From the NCBI RefSeq assembly GCF_016651435.1, contig NZ_JAEPRJ010000001.1, forward strand, positions 3,038,001 through 3,102,000: a stretch of 64,000 nucleotides of DNA, in the 5' to 3' direction. Of this stretch, positions 1 through 8,764 are shown piece after piece. The stretch's first letter is position 1; each line of letters opens with the position of its first letter. The notes beneath the pieces are model-generated. The model had not been told where the DNA came from. It saw only the letters and a list, made by a program, of their open reading frames with translations, and did no database searches. The stretch comes from Catonella massiliensis (GTDB taxonomy: Bacteria > Bacillota > Clostridia > Lachnospirales > Lachnospiraceae). The position numbers and the translations under genes were made by a program.

Positions 1-789
1 AAGGACGAATACCGCACAAAGGCATGGCCGCTCCCTGTATCGGATCTTTTATATGTGGGGAGGGCGACAGATAGGAAGCTTAGGACAATGGGCGTAAAGA
101 CTATAGGAGACCTTGCGCTTATGGACGAGGGCATCCTTACTAAAAAGTTTGGCAAGGTGGGGAATATCCTTCATGCATTTGCAAATGGTTATGATACATC
201 TCCCGTAAAGATTGAAAATACTTCCGCACCGATTAAATCAGTAGGCAACAGCACCACAACTCCGAAGGATATGAGAACTGATGAGGATGTAAAGATTGTA
301 TTATACATTCTTGCAGAGAGCGTGGCTGCAAGGCTTCGTGAAAATGGATTTCGTTGCAGAACTGTGGAAATAAGCATCAGAGACAAGGAATTATTTCATT
401 TTTCAAAGCAGATGAAGCTTAAAAATGCCAGCAATATCACAGGTGAAATAGCTGAAGCAGCTTATATGCTTTACAAAAAAAGCTATAGTCTGCCTGCAAA
501 TGAATATGAGCTTAAAAGCTTTGGTACGGAATTTTATCAAAAGCCGCTAAGGAGTATAGGAATCAGTGGCTCAGATCTTGTGACAGACTTTTACTGGGAG
601 CAGATGGATATATTTATGGATCCTAAGCTTAGGGAAAAGAGGATGAAGATGGATGTCACTGTTGACAATATAAGAAAAAGATTTGGATTTTACAGTATTC
701 AGAGGGGGCTTATGTACAGAGATTCTATCTTATCTGCCTGTAATGCTAAGGAAGACCATACTGTGCACCCTATCGGGTACTTTGGGTGA
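1..789 (+). CDS. Y-family DNA polymerase (DinB/UmuC/UvrX-like), 5'-truncated
   Basis: The reading frame is open from base 1, so the catalytic palm and N-terminus lie outside the window; a GTG at 55 is internal and not the start. What is visible is the C-terminal half: a helix-hairpin-helix-like stretch (VGRATDRKLRTMGVKTIGDL) that in this family contacts DNA, followed by the little-finger region with the usual phrase AARLRENGFRCRTVEISIRD. Family members carry out error-prone translesion synthesis in the cytoplasm, usually under SOS control. Firmicutes carry both chromosomal and mobile-element copies of this UvrX-like type. The family call is firm; the subtype is not resolvable from this half. 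Confidence 0.85.
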   Translation, partial: KDEYRTKAWPLPVSDLLYVGRATDRKLRTMGVKTIGDLALMDEGILTKKFGKVGNILHAFANGYDTSPVKIENTSAPIKSVGNSTTTPKDMRTDEDVKIVLYILAESVAARLRENGFRCRTVEISIRDKELFHFSKQMKLKNASNITGEIAEAAYMLYKKSYSLPANEYELKSFGTEFYQKPLRSIGISGSDLVTDFYWEQMDIFMDPKLREKRMKMDVTVDNIRKRFGFYSIQRGLMYRDSILSACNAKEDHTVHPIGYFG

Positions 790-976
790 TGCAAGCGCCA
801 AAGTTATGAAATTAAATGGAACCTGCCCGCAAGAGAATTTACAGTCTTTTGGCAGATAAATAAAAGAGAATGCTGCCAATATGTTGTATAGCTTACGGTA
901 TATAAACTTAGTTGAGGGGCGAGATTCGTGTGCGAAGTCTGTACTTTGTATATGTTAAAAATGGAGGGATGATTTG

Positions 977-1219
977 ATGGAAAGCCATAAGGTATATGTG
1001 GATGTAACGGCTGAGTTTACCAAGGACGGGAGGCTCATTCCGAAGAGCTTTGTGTGGAAGGACGGACAGGTTTATGAGATTCAGAAAGTAACAGATATAC
1101 GCAGGGCAGCGAGCCTTAAAGCCGGAGGCGTGGGGCTTCGCTACACCTGTATAGTGGATGGATGTAAAAGTCATTTATATTATGAGGACAATAATTTATG
1201 GTTTATGGAGGAGAGGTAG
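977..1219 (+). CDS. Small conserved-looking protein of unknown function (80 aa)
   Basis: An 80-residue protein starting MESHKVYVDVTAEF. The ATG at 977 is preferred because GGAGGG at 963-968 sits at normal distance; a TTG one codon upstream is less likely. It contains no membrane segment. The C-terminus (CIVDGC then LYYEDNNLWFMEE) has two cysteines and an aromatic-rich strand pattern that suggests a small beta fold. It follows the Y-family polymerase by about 190 bases. Small genes of this look often sit beside UvrX-like polymerases in Lachnospiraceae, but that is recollection, not something the sequence proves. No function is assigned. Confidence 0.6.
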   Translation: MESHKVYVDVTAEFTKDGRLIPKSFVWKDGQVYEIQKVTDIRRAASLKAGGVGLRYTCIVDGCKSHLYYEDNNLWFMEER

Positions 1220-1417
1220 GGATTTAGGTGATTGTACAATCATGCAATGGGAAGCCACATAATTACCATATCATGAGAGAAATTATCTGTATTTTATAGT
1301 GGAGAGGCAGGACTTACCTTGTTCAAAGCCTTAAAATGTGATATTATCAAGTAAAAGAATAGTCGTATAAATTATGGGTTTCTAGGTGATTTTAAGTTCT
1401 AAAAGGGGATAGCGAAT

Positions 1418-2434
1418 ATGTTAAAGATGGTTTTTATAGGTTTACTCGTATTTTTTGCGGCGGCCTGCACAGGCATCGGGTTCTTTATGTATCACTGGAT
1501 GAAGAAAACTTTGGTTAATGGAGAGCCGCTGATGAACCAGCCTGTAAATGAACAGACAAGAACGGGCAAAATGGGGGCAGGAGAGTTATTGGTATATGGC
1601 TCCATAATTATTGTTGCAGCTCTCATTGTAGTACTGATTATGCAGGAACAAGAAGGAGGAGGGTCTGCTATCCTTGCAAAGGCAATTCTTCTGCCACCGG
1701 TTATGGCGCTTTTTAATGCAAGAAAGCGTACCGGCAAAGCCATGCTTGCTCTGGTAATGGCATTCATGGTCTCATTGTTTTTGATGCTGGCCAATGCGCT
1801 TATAGGTCTTCCTAAAAAAGCACCTTTACTGGTAGTAGACCACATTCCTATTACAGCAGCGAGGACGACTGCCAAAGATTTGATTGATAGTGGCTGTGAT
1901 ATCTACATTAGGAGGTCAGGTGCAGGGAGCACCGACTATAATGAACTTCTTACATCGGGGAGCTATGTAAAATATCCGGCTGACCAAAGTGTAAGGATAG
2001 GAAAAGGATTTCACCCGGTTAATGACTCTGTAGAGAATGCTAAGTATATTCTTGTAAAAGAGGGGCTTGTTCTTGGAAGCATAGAATTATATGGTGGTGA
2101 GACAGAGGATACGGTACTGGAAGATAGTAAAATTATAGGCTTTAAGACTGATGAGGACTGTATAGCGGCAGCAAAAGGAAAGTCGCTCTCATACAAATTA
2201 AACGGCATGGATCTGCTTACTACTCTGAAAAGAGAAAAGGTAAAAAAGACATTTGCTGGGAATATATGGTCGATACCTGACAAAGATGCGGATATTACTC
2301 AGTTGTACTATGGATTGAAATGGGGAACAAACAGTGACCACCTGTTTTGGAATGAATATTATGCAACAATCAGTTTTGACAAAGAGAATAAAATGACTTC
2401 CTTTGAGCTGTTTGTAGAGATTGCAAGGGAGTAA
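1418..2434 (+). CDS. Membrane protein of unknown function (338 aa)
   Basis: The N-terminal third is membrane-embedded. Hydrophobic segments lie at about residues 3-25, 54-75, 80-98 and 107-130. The remaining 200 residues form a soluble domain without recognisable motifs. The start at ATG 1418 is supported by AAAAGGGGA at 1401-1409. The early segment MVFIGLLVFFAAACTG contains a cysteine, but this is not a convincing lipobox because no charged n-region precedes it. Its neighbour 60 bases downstream encodes a DUF2804 protein; a shared transcript is possible but unproven. I do not recognise the family. Confidence 0.65.
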   Translation: MLKMVFIGLLVFFAAACTGIGFFMYHWMKKTLVNGEPLMNQPVNEQTRTGKMGAGELLVYGSIIIVAALIVVLIMQEQEGGGSAILAKAILLPPVMALFNARKRTGKAMLALVMAFMVSLFLMLANALIGLPKKAPLLVVDHIPITAARTTAKDLIDSGCDIYIRRSGAGSTDYNELLTSGSYVKYPADQSVRIGKGFHPVNDSVENAKYILVKEGLVLGSIELYGGETEDTVLEDSKIIGFKTDEDCIAAAKGKSLSYKLNGMDLLTTLKREKVKKTFAGNIWSIPDKDADITQLYYGLKWGTNSDHLFWNEYYATISFDKENKMTSFELFVEIARE

Positions 2435-2497
2435 GAATTAAAAATATCAAAGAAAACCCAAATTTATAGTGACAATAAGCTTAAAGGGGGTAACTAC

Positions 2498-3610
2498 ATG
2501 AGAAATCACGAAATCACAGAGTATCAAAACCTTTTAGACAAAAATGGAAATGTGGCGGAGCCCGGGTGGTCTAGGAAGCAGTTCCAAAGATACAGGAGGA
2601 AGGACATAAAAGCTCCTGCAGTAAGGATTAAGGAGTGGGACTACTATCTCATATTAAATAAAGACTTTGGTATAGCCCTTACAATGTCTGATGACGGCTA
2701 TCTGGGACTACAGTCTGCAAGCTTTCTTAAATTTACAGGAAAGCCTTTTGAGCATACGGAAACCATCTTAACACCATTTCCTATGGGTAAGCTGAAAATG
2801 CCTGAAACAAGCAAGGAGGGGAACTGCTTTTACAAAGATAAGAGACTTACCCTCTCTTATGAGCTTGTTGCAAATACTTCGGGAAATGGTAGAAAAAGGC
2901 ATATAATCTGCAATTTTAAGAACTTTTATAACGGCAAGCCTTTTAAGTGTGATGTATGGCTTGATGAGCCTGAAATGGACAGTCTGGTCATAGCTACACC
3001 TTGGAATAAAAAACACGCATTTTACTATAATCAGAAAATAAACTGTATGCGCGCCTCAGGAGAGGTGCAGTTTAATGATAAAACCTATCAATTTAACCCT
3101 AAGACAGACTTTGGTACCCTGGACTGGGGCAGAGGAGTGTGGACCTATGAAAATACCTGGTACTGGGGAACTTGCAGCTGCGACCTGGACGGACACAGCT
3201 TTGGCTTTAACATAGGCTATGGCTTTGGCAATACAAAGGCAGCGAGCGAAAATATCCTCTTCTATGACGGGGTAGGACACAAGATTGACGATGTTATGTT
3301 TGTGATACCGGGAGACAATGGACCTAATCCGCTAAAGGAAAAGGGTGAAGAGGTTAAGTCCGGAAAGAGAGACAAAAAGAGAGCCATACGCTATATGGAT
3401 AAGTGGAAATATATCTCCTCTGACGGACGCTTTGAAATGGAGTTTGAACCTATCATCGACAGAAAGGCGAAAATCGACCTAAAACTTCTTTGTTCCGACC
3501 AGCATCAGGTATTTGGTAAAATGAGTGGAACCGCCATCCTTGATGATGGAAGAAAGATAGAGCTTAAGGATGTACTTTGCTCGGCAGAGCATATATATAA
3601 TAAATTTTAA
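2498..3610 (+). CDS. DUF2804 domain-containing protein
   Basis: A 370-residue soluble protein that matches the DUF2804 pattern as I remember it. It opens with a short instruction-like N-terminus (TEYQNLLDKNGN, then EPGWSRK) and has the conserved core FGTLDWGRGVWTYENTWYWG followed by GFNIGYGFG and an ASENILFYDG segment. AAGGGGG at 2484-2490 precedes ATG 2498. The family has a beta-rich fold distantly reminiscent of lipid- or isoprenoid-binding folds such as the AttH/CrtC-like group, but no biochemical function is established to my knowledge. It precedes an aldehyde dehydrogenase by 141 bases, so a role in lipid or aldehyde metabolism is only a guess from context. Confidence 0.8.
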   Translation: MRNHEITEYQNLLDKNGNVAEPGWSRKQFQRYRRKDIKAPAVRIKEWDYYLILNKDFGIALTMSDDGYLGLQSASFLKFTGKPFEHTETILTPFPMGKLKMPETSKEGNCFYKDKRLTLSYELVANTSGNGRKRHIICNFKNFYNGKPFKCDVWLDEPEMDSLVIATPWNKKHAFYYNQKINCMRASGEVQFNDKTYQFNPKTDFGTLDWGRGVWTYENTWYWGTCSCDLDGHSFGFNIGYGFGNTKAASENILFYDGVGHKIDDVMFVIPGDNGPNPLKEKGEEVKSGKRDKKRAIRYMDKWKYISSDGRFEMEFEPIIDRKAKIDLKLLCSDQHQVFGKMSGTAILDDGRKIELKDVLCSAEHIYNKF

Positions 3611-3751
3611 GAGGATGATATAAGCATCAAAGGTGTTGAAAATCAAGTGGGAGTGCTTGTAAGAGAAGGTTGACACTTTTAAGAGCTGTGTCATTGAAGG
3701 AAGAGGAAGGCGATTCTACAGGCGTAGTCTGTGTTGTGAGGAGGAAGTAAA

Positions 3752-5131
3752 ATGACAGAGCAGGATATAGAAAAACTTATTAAAGAGCAGAATAAGTATT
3801 TTAATTCAGGGCTTACAAGGAGCTATGAATCAAGACTTGTTTCGCTTAAGACCTTAAAAAGAGCAATACTTAGTAATGAAGATGAGTTGTGCAGAGCATT
3901 GAAGGAGGATCTTGGCAAGAGCAGGGCAGAGGCTTTCATGTGTGAGATAGGACTTGCTATTTCTGAGATAAACTGGCTTATAAAGCATCTTAGAGGGCTA
4001 ATGAGAAAGAAATATGTCCTCACCCCTCTTGCACAGTTTGCGGCAACCAGCTTTAGAAGTCCGTCTCCTTATGGAAATGTGCTGATAATAAGTCCTTGGA
4101 ACTATCCTTTACTCCTTACCTTAGAGCCTCTTGCGGATGCACTGGCTGCGGGAAATACAGCCATATTAAAGCCGAGTGCCTATGCGCCCGTGACTTCTGA
4201 TATAATAAAGAAAATGCTTGAAGAGAGCTTTAATACCGGGTTGGTAGCTGTAGTTACCGGAGGAAGGGCTGAAAATCAGGCTCTCTTAAAGCAGAAATTC
4301 GACAAGATATTCTTCACAGGAAGCAAGGAAGTTGGTAAAGAAGTAATGCGAAAAGCGGCTGAGCATCTTACTCCTATAACCTTAGAGCTTGGAGGCAAGA
4401 GTCCCTGCATAGTAGAAAAAAGCGCCAAAATAGGTCTTGCTGCAAGGAGAATAGTATTTGGAAAGTTCCTAAACTGTGGTCAGACCTGTGTTGCACCTGA
4501 CTACATCCTTTGTGATGAAAGCATAAGAGAGAGCTTGGTTTCTGCAATCAAAAAGGAAATAACCTTACAGTTTGGAAGCAAACCGCTTGAGAATCCTGAC
4601 TACGGCAAGATAGTAAATGAAAAGCATTTTAACAGGTTAAAAGGACTGATAAATGAGGAAAAGACAGTATGCGGCGGAGGCCTTGATGAGGAGAATAACA
4701 GAATAGAGCCTACTGTTATGGTAGATGTAAATTGGGAAGATGCAGTAATGGGCGAGGAGATATTTGGTCCAATACTCCCTATACTTACTTATAAGACCTT
4801 AGATGAGGCTGTTTTGGTGATTGAAAGTCATCCCCATCCTTTGGCTTTATACTGTTTTACGGAGGATAAGAGAGTTAAAGAGAAAATTCTAAAAAAATGC
4901 AGATTTGGCGGTGGCTGTATCAATGATGTGGTAATTCATCTGGCTACAAGTGAAATGCCTTTTGGAGGAGTTGGAGAGAGTGGAATGGGCTCTTACCACG
5001 GAAGGGCAGGCTTTGAGGAATTTAGCCATACAAGGAGCATAGTGGATAAGAAGACCTGGATGGATATGCCTGTACGCTACCAGCCTTATACGGGATTTAA
5101 GGAGAAGTTGCTGAGGCTGTTTTTAAGGTAG
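3752..5131 (+). CDS. NAD(P)-dependent aldehyde dehydrogenase (class 3-like)
   Basis: A 459-residue aldehyde dehydrogenase, the compact length of class 3/fatty-aldehyde enzymes (AldH/ALDH3) rather than the roughly 500 of class 1/2. It oxidises aldehydes to carboxylates in the cytoplasm. Visible motifs are SPWNYPLLLTLEPL (cofactor pocket), KPSAYAP, FTGSKEVGKEVM, the general base in LELGGKSP (E212) and the catalytic cysteine in GQTCVAPDY (C246). The C-terminus has the usual FGGVGESGMGSYHG and ends in a basic, hydrophobic tail (KEKLLRLFLR), which in ALDH3 relatives can associate with membranes. A GAGGAGG site lies before ATG 3752. The substrate is not predictable. Confidence 0.93.
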   Translation: MTEQDIEKLIKEQNKYFNSGLTRSYESRLVSLKTLKRAILSNEDELCRALKEDLGKSRAEAFMCEIGLAISEINWLIKHLRGLMRKKYVLTPLAQFAATSFRSPSPYGNVLIISPWNYPLLLTLEPLADALAAGNTAILKPSAYAPVTSDIIKKMLEESFNTGLVAVVTGGRAENQALLKQKFDKIFFTGSKEVGKEVMRKAAEHLTPITLELGGKSPCIVEKSAKIGLAARRIVFGKFLNCGQTCVAPDYILCDESIRESLVSAIKKEITLQFGSKPLENPDYGKIVNEKHFNRLKGLINEEKTVCGGGLDEENNRIEPTVMVDVNWEDAVMGEEIFGPILPILTYKTLDEAVLVIESHPHPLALYCFTEDKRVKEKILKKCRFGGGCINDVVIHLATSEMPFGGVGESGMGSYHGRAGFEEFSHTRSIVDKKTWMDMPVRYQPYTGFKEKLLRLFLR

Positions 5132-5277
5132 CCATCTACATCCCTGAAAAAGTTGGGCAAAATTTGATACTGTGTTTATGATTGCTAATAGTTATTTAGC
5201 TACTTCATAGATTAGACATAAGGGGTAAATTAGTCAGGAATAAGCATGAAGGAAAATGACTATTTGAAACAGAGAAT

Positions 5278-5323
5278 AAAAAACAGCCACATCAGATAAT
5301 AATTCCTAATGTGGCTGTTTTTT
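5278..5323. terminator. Bidirectional rho-independent terminator
   Basis: A perfect 15-bp inverted repeat (AAAAAACAGCCACAT at 5278-5292 with ATGTGGCTGTTTTTT at 5309-5323) around a 16-nt loop. It has A-tract and T-tract on the two sides, so it can stop the plus-strand aldehyde dehydrogenase transcript and the minus-strand kdgK transcript. Confidence 0.88.
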
Positions 5324-5403
5324 ATTCCTATCATTTACATTGTAACTAACAGCGGACTTGCATTAATCATCAAAAATGAAAGCCAGTGTCTTAACTGCAG
5401 TAT

Positions 5404-6501
5404 CTATCTCTTAACCCTTGCGGAGCAGCCTGACATCAGGGATTCAACTTCGGCTTTTCTTGCCATCGAGGTATCGCCCGGAGTAGTCATTGCAAGTGCG
5501 CCGTGGGCTGCGCCATAGTTTACAGCCTTCGCTGGATCGCCCGTTTCCATAAGTCCATAAATCAGACCTGAAGCAAAACTGTCACCGCCTCCCACTCTGT
5601 CAAGGATTTCAAGAGCCTTATACTCATTTGCGCGGTAGATTTCGCCGTCCACATATAGCATTGCTGACCAGTCATTAACTGTAGCTGTCTTAACCTCACG
5701 GAGAGTGGTCCCTGCGGCCTTCCAGTTGGTGTATACCTTGGTTGCCTCGTTTAACATAAGCTTATATCCGTCTAAGTTAAGAGAGGTAAGATCTTCTGTA
5801 TTTCCAGGCACTTCAAAGCCAAGGCAGGCAGTATAATCTTCTTCATTTCCAATCATTACATCTACATATTTAGCTATTTCACGGTTCACTTCCCTGCATT
5901 TTTCAAGGCCTCCTATGTGCTTCCAGAGAGAAGGGCGGTAGTTTAAGTCATAGCTTACAATAGTACCGTATTGTTTTGCTTTTTTTACGGCTTCGATGGT
6001 GAACTCTGCGGTGCTTTCAGAAAGGGCAGCAAAAATTCCTCCTGTATGGAACCACCTTACACCTAATTTGCCAAAGAGGTGGTCAAAGTCAAAATCGCCC
6101 GGTTTAAGTTTACTGGCAGCAGTATTGGCACGATCGGATATGCCAAGGGCGCCTCTTACTCCATGTCCTCTCTCGGTAAAGTTAAGTCCGTTTCTAACAG
6201 CCCTGCCAATGCCGTCAAAGTCTTTCCACAGTATGAACTGAGAGTCAACCTTTCCTGCATCAATCATTTCCTCTATGAGATAACCCACATCATTTTTTGC
6301 AAGAGAGGTGATGACAGCAGTCTTAAAGCCAAAGCATTTGGCAAGTCCTCTTGCTACATTGTACTCGCCGCCTCCCTCATAGGCCGCAAAGCTCCTGGCA
6401 GTCCTTATTCTTCCCTCACCCGGATCGAGGCGTAGCATAACTTCTCCCATTGATACCTCGTCATAGGCACATTCTTCCTTACTTTTAATCTGTAAATTCA
6501 T
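5404..6501 (-). CDS. kdgK: 2-dehydro-3-deoxygluconate (KDG) kinase, PfkB family
   Basis: A 365-residue ribokinase-type sugar kinase. It phosphorylates KDG, the product of the KduI/KduD steps, to KDPG for the aldolase encoded next to it. The N-terminal MGEVMLRLDPGEGRI and GGGEYNVARGLAKCF segments form the sugar-binding part. The C-terminal PfkB signature DRVGGGDSFASG carries the catalytic base (D307). It is slightly longer than typical KdgK because of a 15-residue N-terminal extension before the conserved start. It lies downstream of eda on the same strand with a 228-base gap. That gap has its own inverted repeat, so it may be separately controlled. The pathway context makes KDG the likely substrate over other ketoses. 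Confidence 0.9.
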   Translation of the reverse strand: MNLQIKSKEECAYDEVSMGEVMLRLDPGEGRIRTARSFAAYEGGGEYNVARGLAKCFGFKTAVITSLAKNDVGYLIEEMIDAGKVDSQFILWKDFDGIGRAVRNGLNFTERGHGVRGALGISDRANTAASKLKPGDFDFDHLFGKLGVRWFHTGGIFAALSESTAEFTIEAVKKAKQYGTIVSYDLNYRPSLWKHIGGLEKCREVNREIAKYVDVMIGNEEDYTACLGFEVPGNTEDLTSLNLDGYKLMLNEATKVYTNWKAAGTTLREVKTATVNDWSAMLYVDGEIYRANEYKALEILDRVGGGDSFASGLIYGLMETGDPAKAVNYGAAHGALAMTTPGDTSMARKAEVESLMSGCSARVKR

Positions 6502-6529
6502 AATTTTATCATTCCTTTCGCTTCACTCA

Positions 6530-6562
6530 AGGCACAAACAAGTTATGAAAAATGTTGTGCCT
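6530..6562 (-). promoter_or_regulatory. Inverted repeat in the kdgK leader
   Basis: AGGCACAA at 6530-6537 pairs with TTGTGCCT at 6555-6562 around a 17-nt AT-rich loop, 28-61 bases before the kdgK start. It could be an operator or an mRNA leader hairpin. No T-tract follows it in the direction of transcription, so it is not a simple terminator. Confidence 0.35.
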
Positions 6563-6729
6563 CTCCTCGTTTTGTCTTATAATCATTGCAAAATATTCGT
6601 AATCCGCTTGCCTTTGCCAAAATGGCTATCTACTCATATCGTTTATTTCATAAGTTACAAGCAACATTGTCAACGCTACAGATTCCAACTTTTCCAATAT
6701 TTCATAGGCTACAAGTCAAACGGTGGCCT

Positions 6730-7368
6730 TTATAGGTTTCTTACTTTCCTAAAAATCTCCATAGCCTCTTTTGACAGCCTTGTTATCTCATCCCATTTTT
6801 CTTCATTTATAAGGTCCTTTGTACACAGCCAGGAGCCTCCAACGGCGGCTATTTTACCAAACTCAAGATAGGTGGAGAGGTTTGACAGGCTCACTCCTCC
6901 TGTAGGTACGAATCTGATGTTAGGAAAAGGCTGGGATATGGCCTTAATAGTCTTAAGTCCACCATAGTTTTCTGCAGGGAAGAATTTAACTACCTTGATA
7001 TCTTCTTTCATAAGCTGCATTATTTCTGTAGGAGTTACAGCGCCGGGAAGCATATATACCCCAAGCTCTTTAGCATATCTAACCACCTCGATATCGCTTC
7101 CCGGAGAAACGATGAATTTAGCTCCGGCATCTACAGCACTCTTAAGCTGTTCCTTTGTAATAACTGTACCGGCACCCACTATCATATCAGGAACGTTTAG
7201 TGCAATTTGCCTAATGGCTTCTTCTGCGGCAGCAGTTCTAAAAGTAACCTCGCAGGTCTTGATTCCTCCCGCGAGTAAGGCCTTTGCAAGAGGAACAGCC
7301 TTGTTGGCATCCTCCAGTACTACCACAGGAACAACACCGCAGTTTTCAATAATATCGTGCAATAACAT
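6730..7368 (-). CDS. eda: KDPG/KHG aldolase
   Basis: A 212-residue class I aldolase that splits 2-keto-3-deoxy-6-phosphogluconate into pyruvate and glyceraldehyde 3-phosphate, the last step of uronate breakdown. The Schiff-base lysine is in VVKFFPAENYGG (K128). The catalytic glutamate is in TCEVTFRT (E40), and GAGTV and the phosphate-binding PTGGVS are present. Length and motifs match the family throughout. It is the first gene of a minus-strand pair with kdgK and is divergent from the LacI-family regulator. The shared 160-base upstream region carries a promoter and AAACG repeats (see separate entries). GGAGG at 7375-7379 supports the start. Confidence 0.94.
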   Translation of the reverse strand: MLLHDIIENCGVVPVVVLEDANKAVPLAKALLAGGIKTCEVTFRTAAAEEAIRQIALNVPDMIVGAGTVITKEQLKSAVDAGAKFIVSPGSDIEVVRYAKELGVYMLPGAVTPTEIMQLMKEDIKVVKFFPAENYGGLKTIKAISQPFPNIRFVPTGGVSLSNLSTYLEFGKIAAVGGSWLCTKDLINEEKWDEITRLSKEAMEIFRKVRNL

Positions 7369-7423
7369 AAATACCTCCTAAAAAATTTATAAAAAATAAC
7401 CAAAGGATATTGACATCGGAATG

Positions 7424-7452
7424 ATTATATCATAAAATGTTATATAAGTAAA
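7424..7452 (-). promoter_or_regulatory. Predicted sigma-A promoter of eda-kdgK
   Basis: On the minus strand, TTTACT (7447-7452) and TATAAT (7424-7429) are separated by 17 bases, leaving a leader of about 45 bases before the eda start. The minus-35 box overlaps the AAACG repeats that are the candidate LacI-family operator. Confidence 0.6.
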
Positions 7453-7475
7453 CGGTTACTTAAACGCTAAACGTT
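7450..7475. promoter_or_regulatory. Candidate operator for the divergent LacI-family regulator
   Basis: Three AAACG units (7450, 7462 and 7469) are packed in 26 bases, the last forming the near-palindrome TAAACGTTAA. A central CG in an AT-rich palindrome is typical of LacI-family operators. The position over the eda minus-35 box and upstream of the regulator gene fits repression or autoregulation. Binding is inferred, not shown. Confidence 0.45.
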
Positions 7476-7564
7476 AATTTGTTTTCACAAAAAGATAAGC
7501 AAAGATTATTATAACTTATGCTTATCGGATGGAAATGGATGATTTTAAGAAGAAGGCTTCAGCT

Positions 7565-8623
7565 ATGGTTACGATAAAAGACATATCAAAAAAAATAGGA
7601 GTATCTTCGGTTTCTGTTCACAGAGCACTTAAGGGTAAAGAGGGAGTGAGCAACGAGCTTCGTGCCAAAATCATAGAGACTTCCAAGGAAATGGGGTATG
7701 TAGAAAACTATGCCGCAGCTTCGATTAAGAGAAAGACCGAGAGGGTGGCGGTGGTTCTCCCGAAGGGTAAGTGGGAGAAGAAAATGTACTTCGACTACAT
7801 CTGGCTTGGAATTAAAAAAAGTGCAAAGGAATTGAAGGGATTAAATGTTGAAATAATTCCTTTTGTATGTGATGACGAAGAACAACAGCTTACACAGCTT
7901 AAGGAGATAGCAGGAGAAGGTTCTGACAGCTATGGGGGAGTTATAACACTTTCATTTACAAGGGCGCCGGAGATTCTTATGCAGCTACAAAGATTGCTGG
8001 CGCTTAATATTAAGGTTTTGGTTATAGATGATCATATCACCACACCTGAAGGGCTTATGTGCATTCACCCAAGAGAAGTTCAGGTAGGAAAGGTTGCAGC
8101 AGAATTTGCTTCCCTAGTTACACCTGAAACGGGCAGGGTGCTTGTATCAGGGGGACGTTCTGATTCTAAGATTCACGAAGGAAGACTAAATAGTTTTTGT
8201 GATTACATAAGAGAGAATAAGCCGGGGCTTACCTTAGAGATTGTAAAGGGCTACACTAGGAAGATGAACCGCAAGGGAGAGTTATACCGCAATGCTTGTG
8301 AGGCTCTTGATAAGTATGACGATATTTGTCTTATGTATGCGCTTACATCACATGATAATGTGGCCTTTGTCGAAGCACTTGAAAGAAGAGATAAGTTATC
8401 CGGAGTTTCTATAATAGGTACCGACTTAAATGAGGAAACGATTGAGTTTCTTAAGCAAAAGAAAATGGTGGCAGTTATAGATCAAAATCCTTATAAAAAA
8501 GGCTATATGGCATTTAATGCAATGGTTGACTGCCTCATTAAAAAATTACAGGTGCCGGATGTAATGCTATGTAAGATTGACATAGCGCTTGAAAACAATG
8601 CGGAACTGTATAACGTTCAGTAA
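7565..8623 (+). CDS. LacI-family transcriptional regulator of the uronate/GAG locus
   Basis: A DNA-binding sugar sensor. The helix-turn-helix begins at once (VTIKDISKKIGVSSVSVHRA), followed by a hinge and a periplasmic-binding-protein-like effector domain of about 280 residues. ATG 7565 is preferred because the LacI fold starts there and AGAAGG lies 8 bases upstream; in-frame ATGs at 7529 and 7535 lack a ribosome binding site but would add 10-12 residues. The gene is divergent from eda-kdgK and precedes the importer operon, so control of KDG/uronate catabolism is the natural inference. The effector is probably a pathway intermediate such as KDG or an unsaturated disaccharide. The exact ligand is unknown. 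Confidence 0.87.
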   Translation: MVTIKDISKKIGVSSVSVHRALKGKEGVSNELRAKIIETSKEMGYVENYAAASIKRKTERVAVVLPKGKWEKKMYFDYIWLGIKKSAKELKGLNVEIIPFVCDDEEQQLTQLKEIAGEGSDSYGGVITLSFTRAPEILMQLQRLLALNIKVLVIDDHITTPEGLMCIHPREVQVGKVAAEFASLVTPETGRVLVSGGRSDSKIHEGRLNSFCDYIRENKPGLTLEIVKGYTRKMNRKGELYRNACEALDKYDDICLMYALTSHDNVAFVEALERRDKLSGVSIIGTDLNEETIEFLKQKKMVAVIDQNPYKKGYMAFNAMVDCLIKKLQVPDVMLCKIDIALENNAELYNVQ

Positions 8624-8764
8624 AATATTTGTTCAAATGAGGCTTAACCGGATGTGGGGCGGGCAAGATTTAAGTTGGTATGAAATGTTTGTACATAAAA
8701 TCAAACAAAAGGGATGTACAAAAATCATATACATGTAAACATCAATAAAAAGGAGGATTTTTTG

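Noticed and set aside
5996..6435. Plus-strand open frames opposite kdgK
   Set aside because: They are antisense shadows of a well-conserved PfkB kinase and lack ribosome binding sites.
6545..6871. 108-codon plus-strand frame across the kdgK-eda gap
   Set aside because: It overlaps the eda 3' end, has biased composition and no ribosome binding site, so I treat the 6502-6729 gap as noncoding apart from the inverted repeat.
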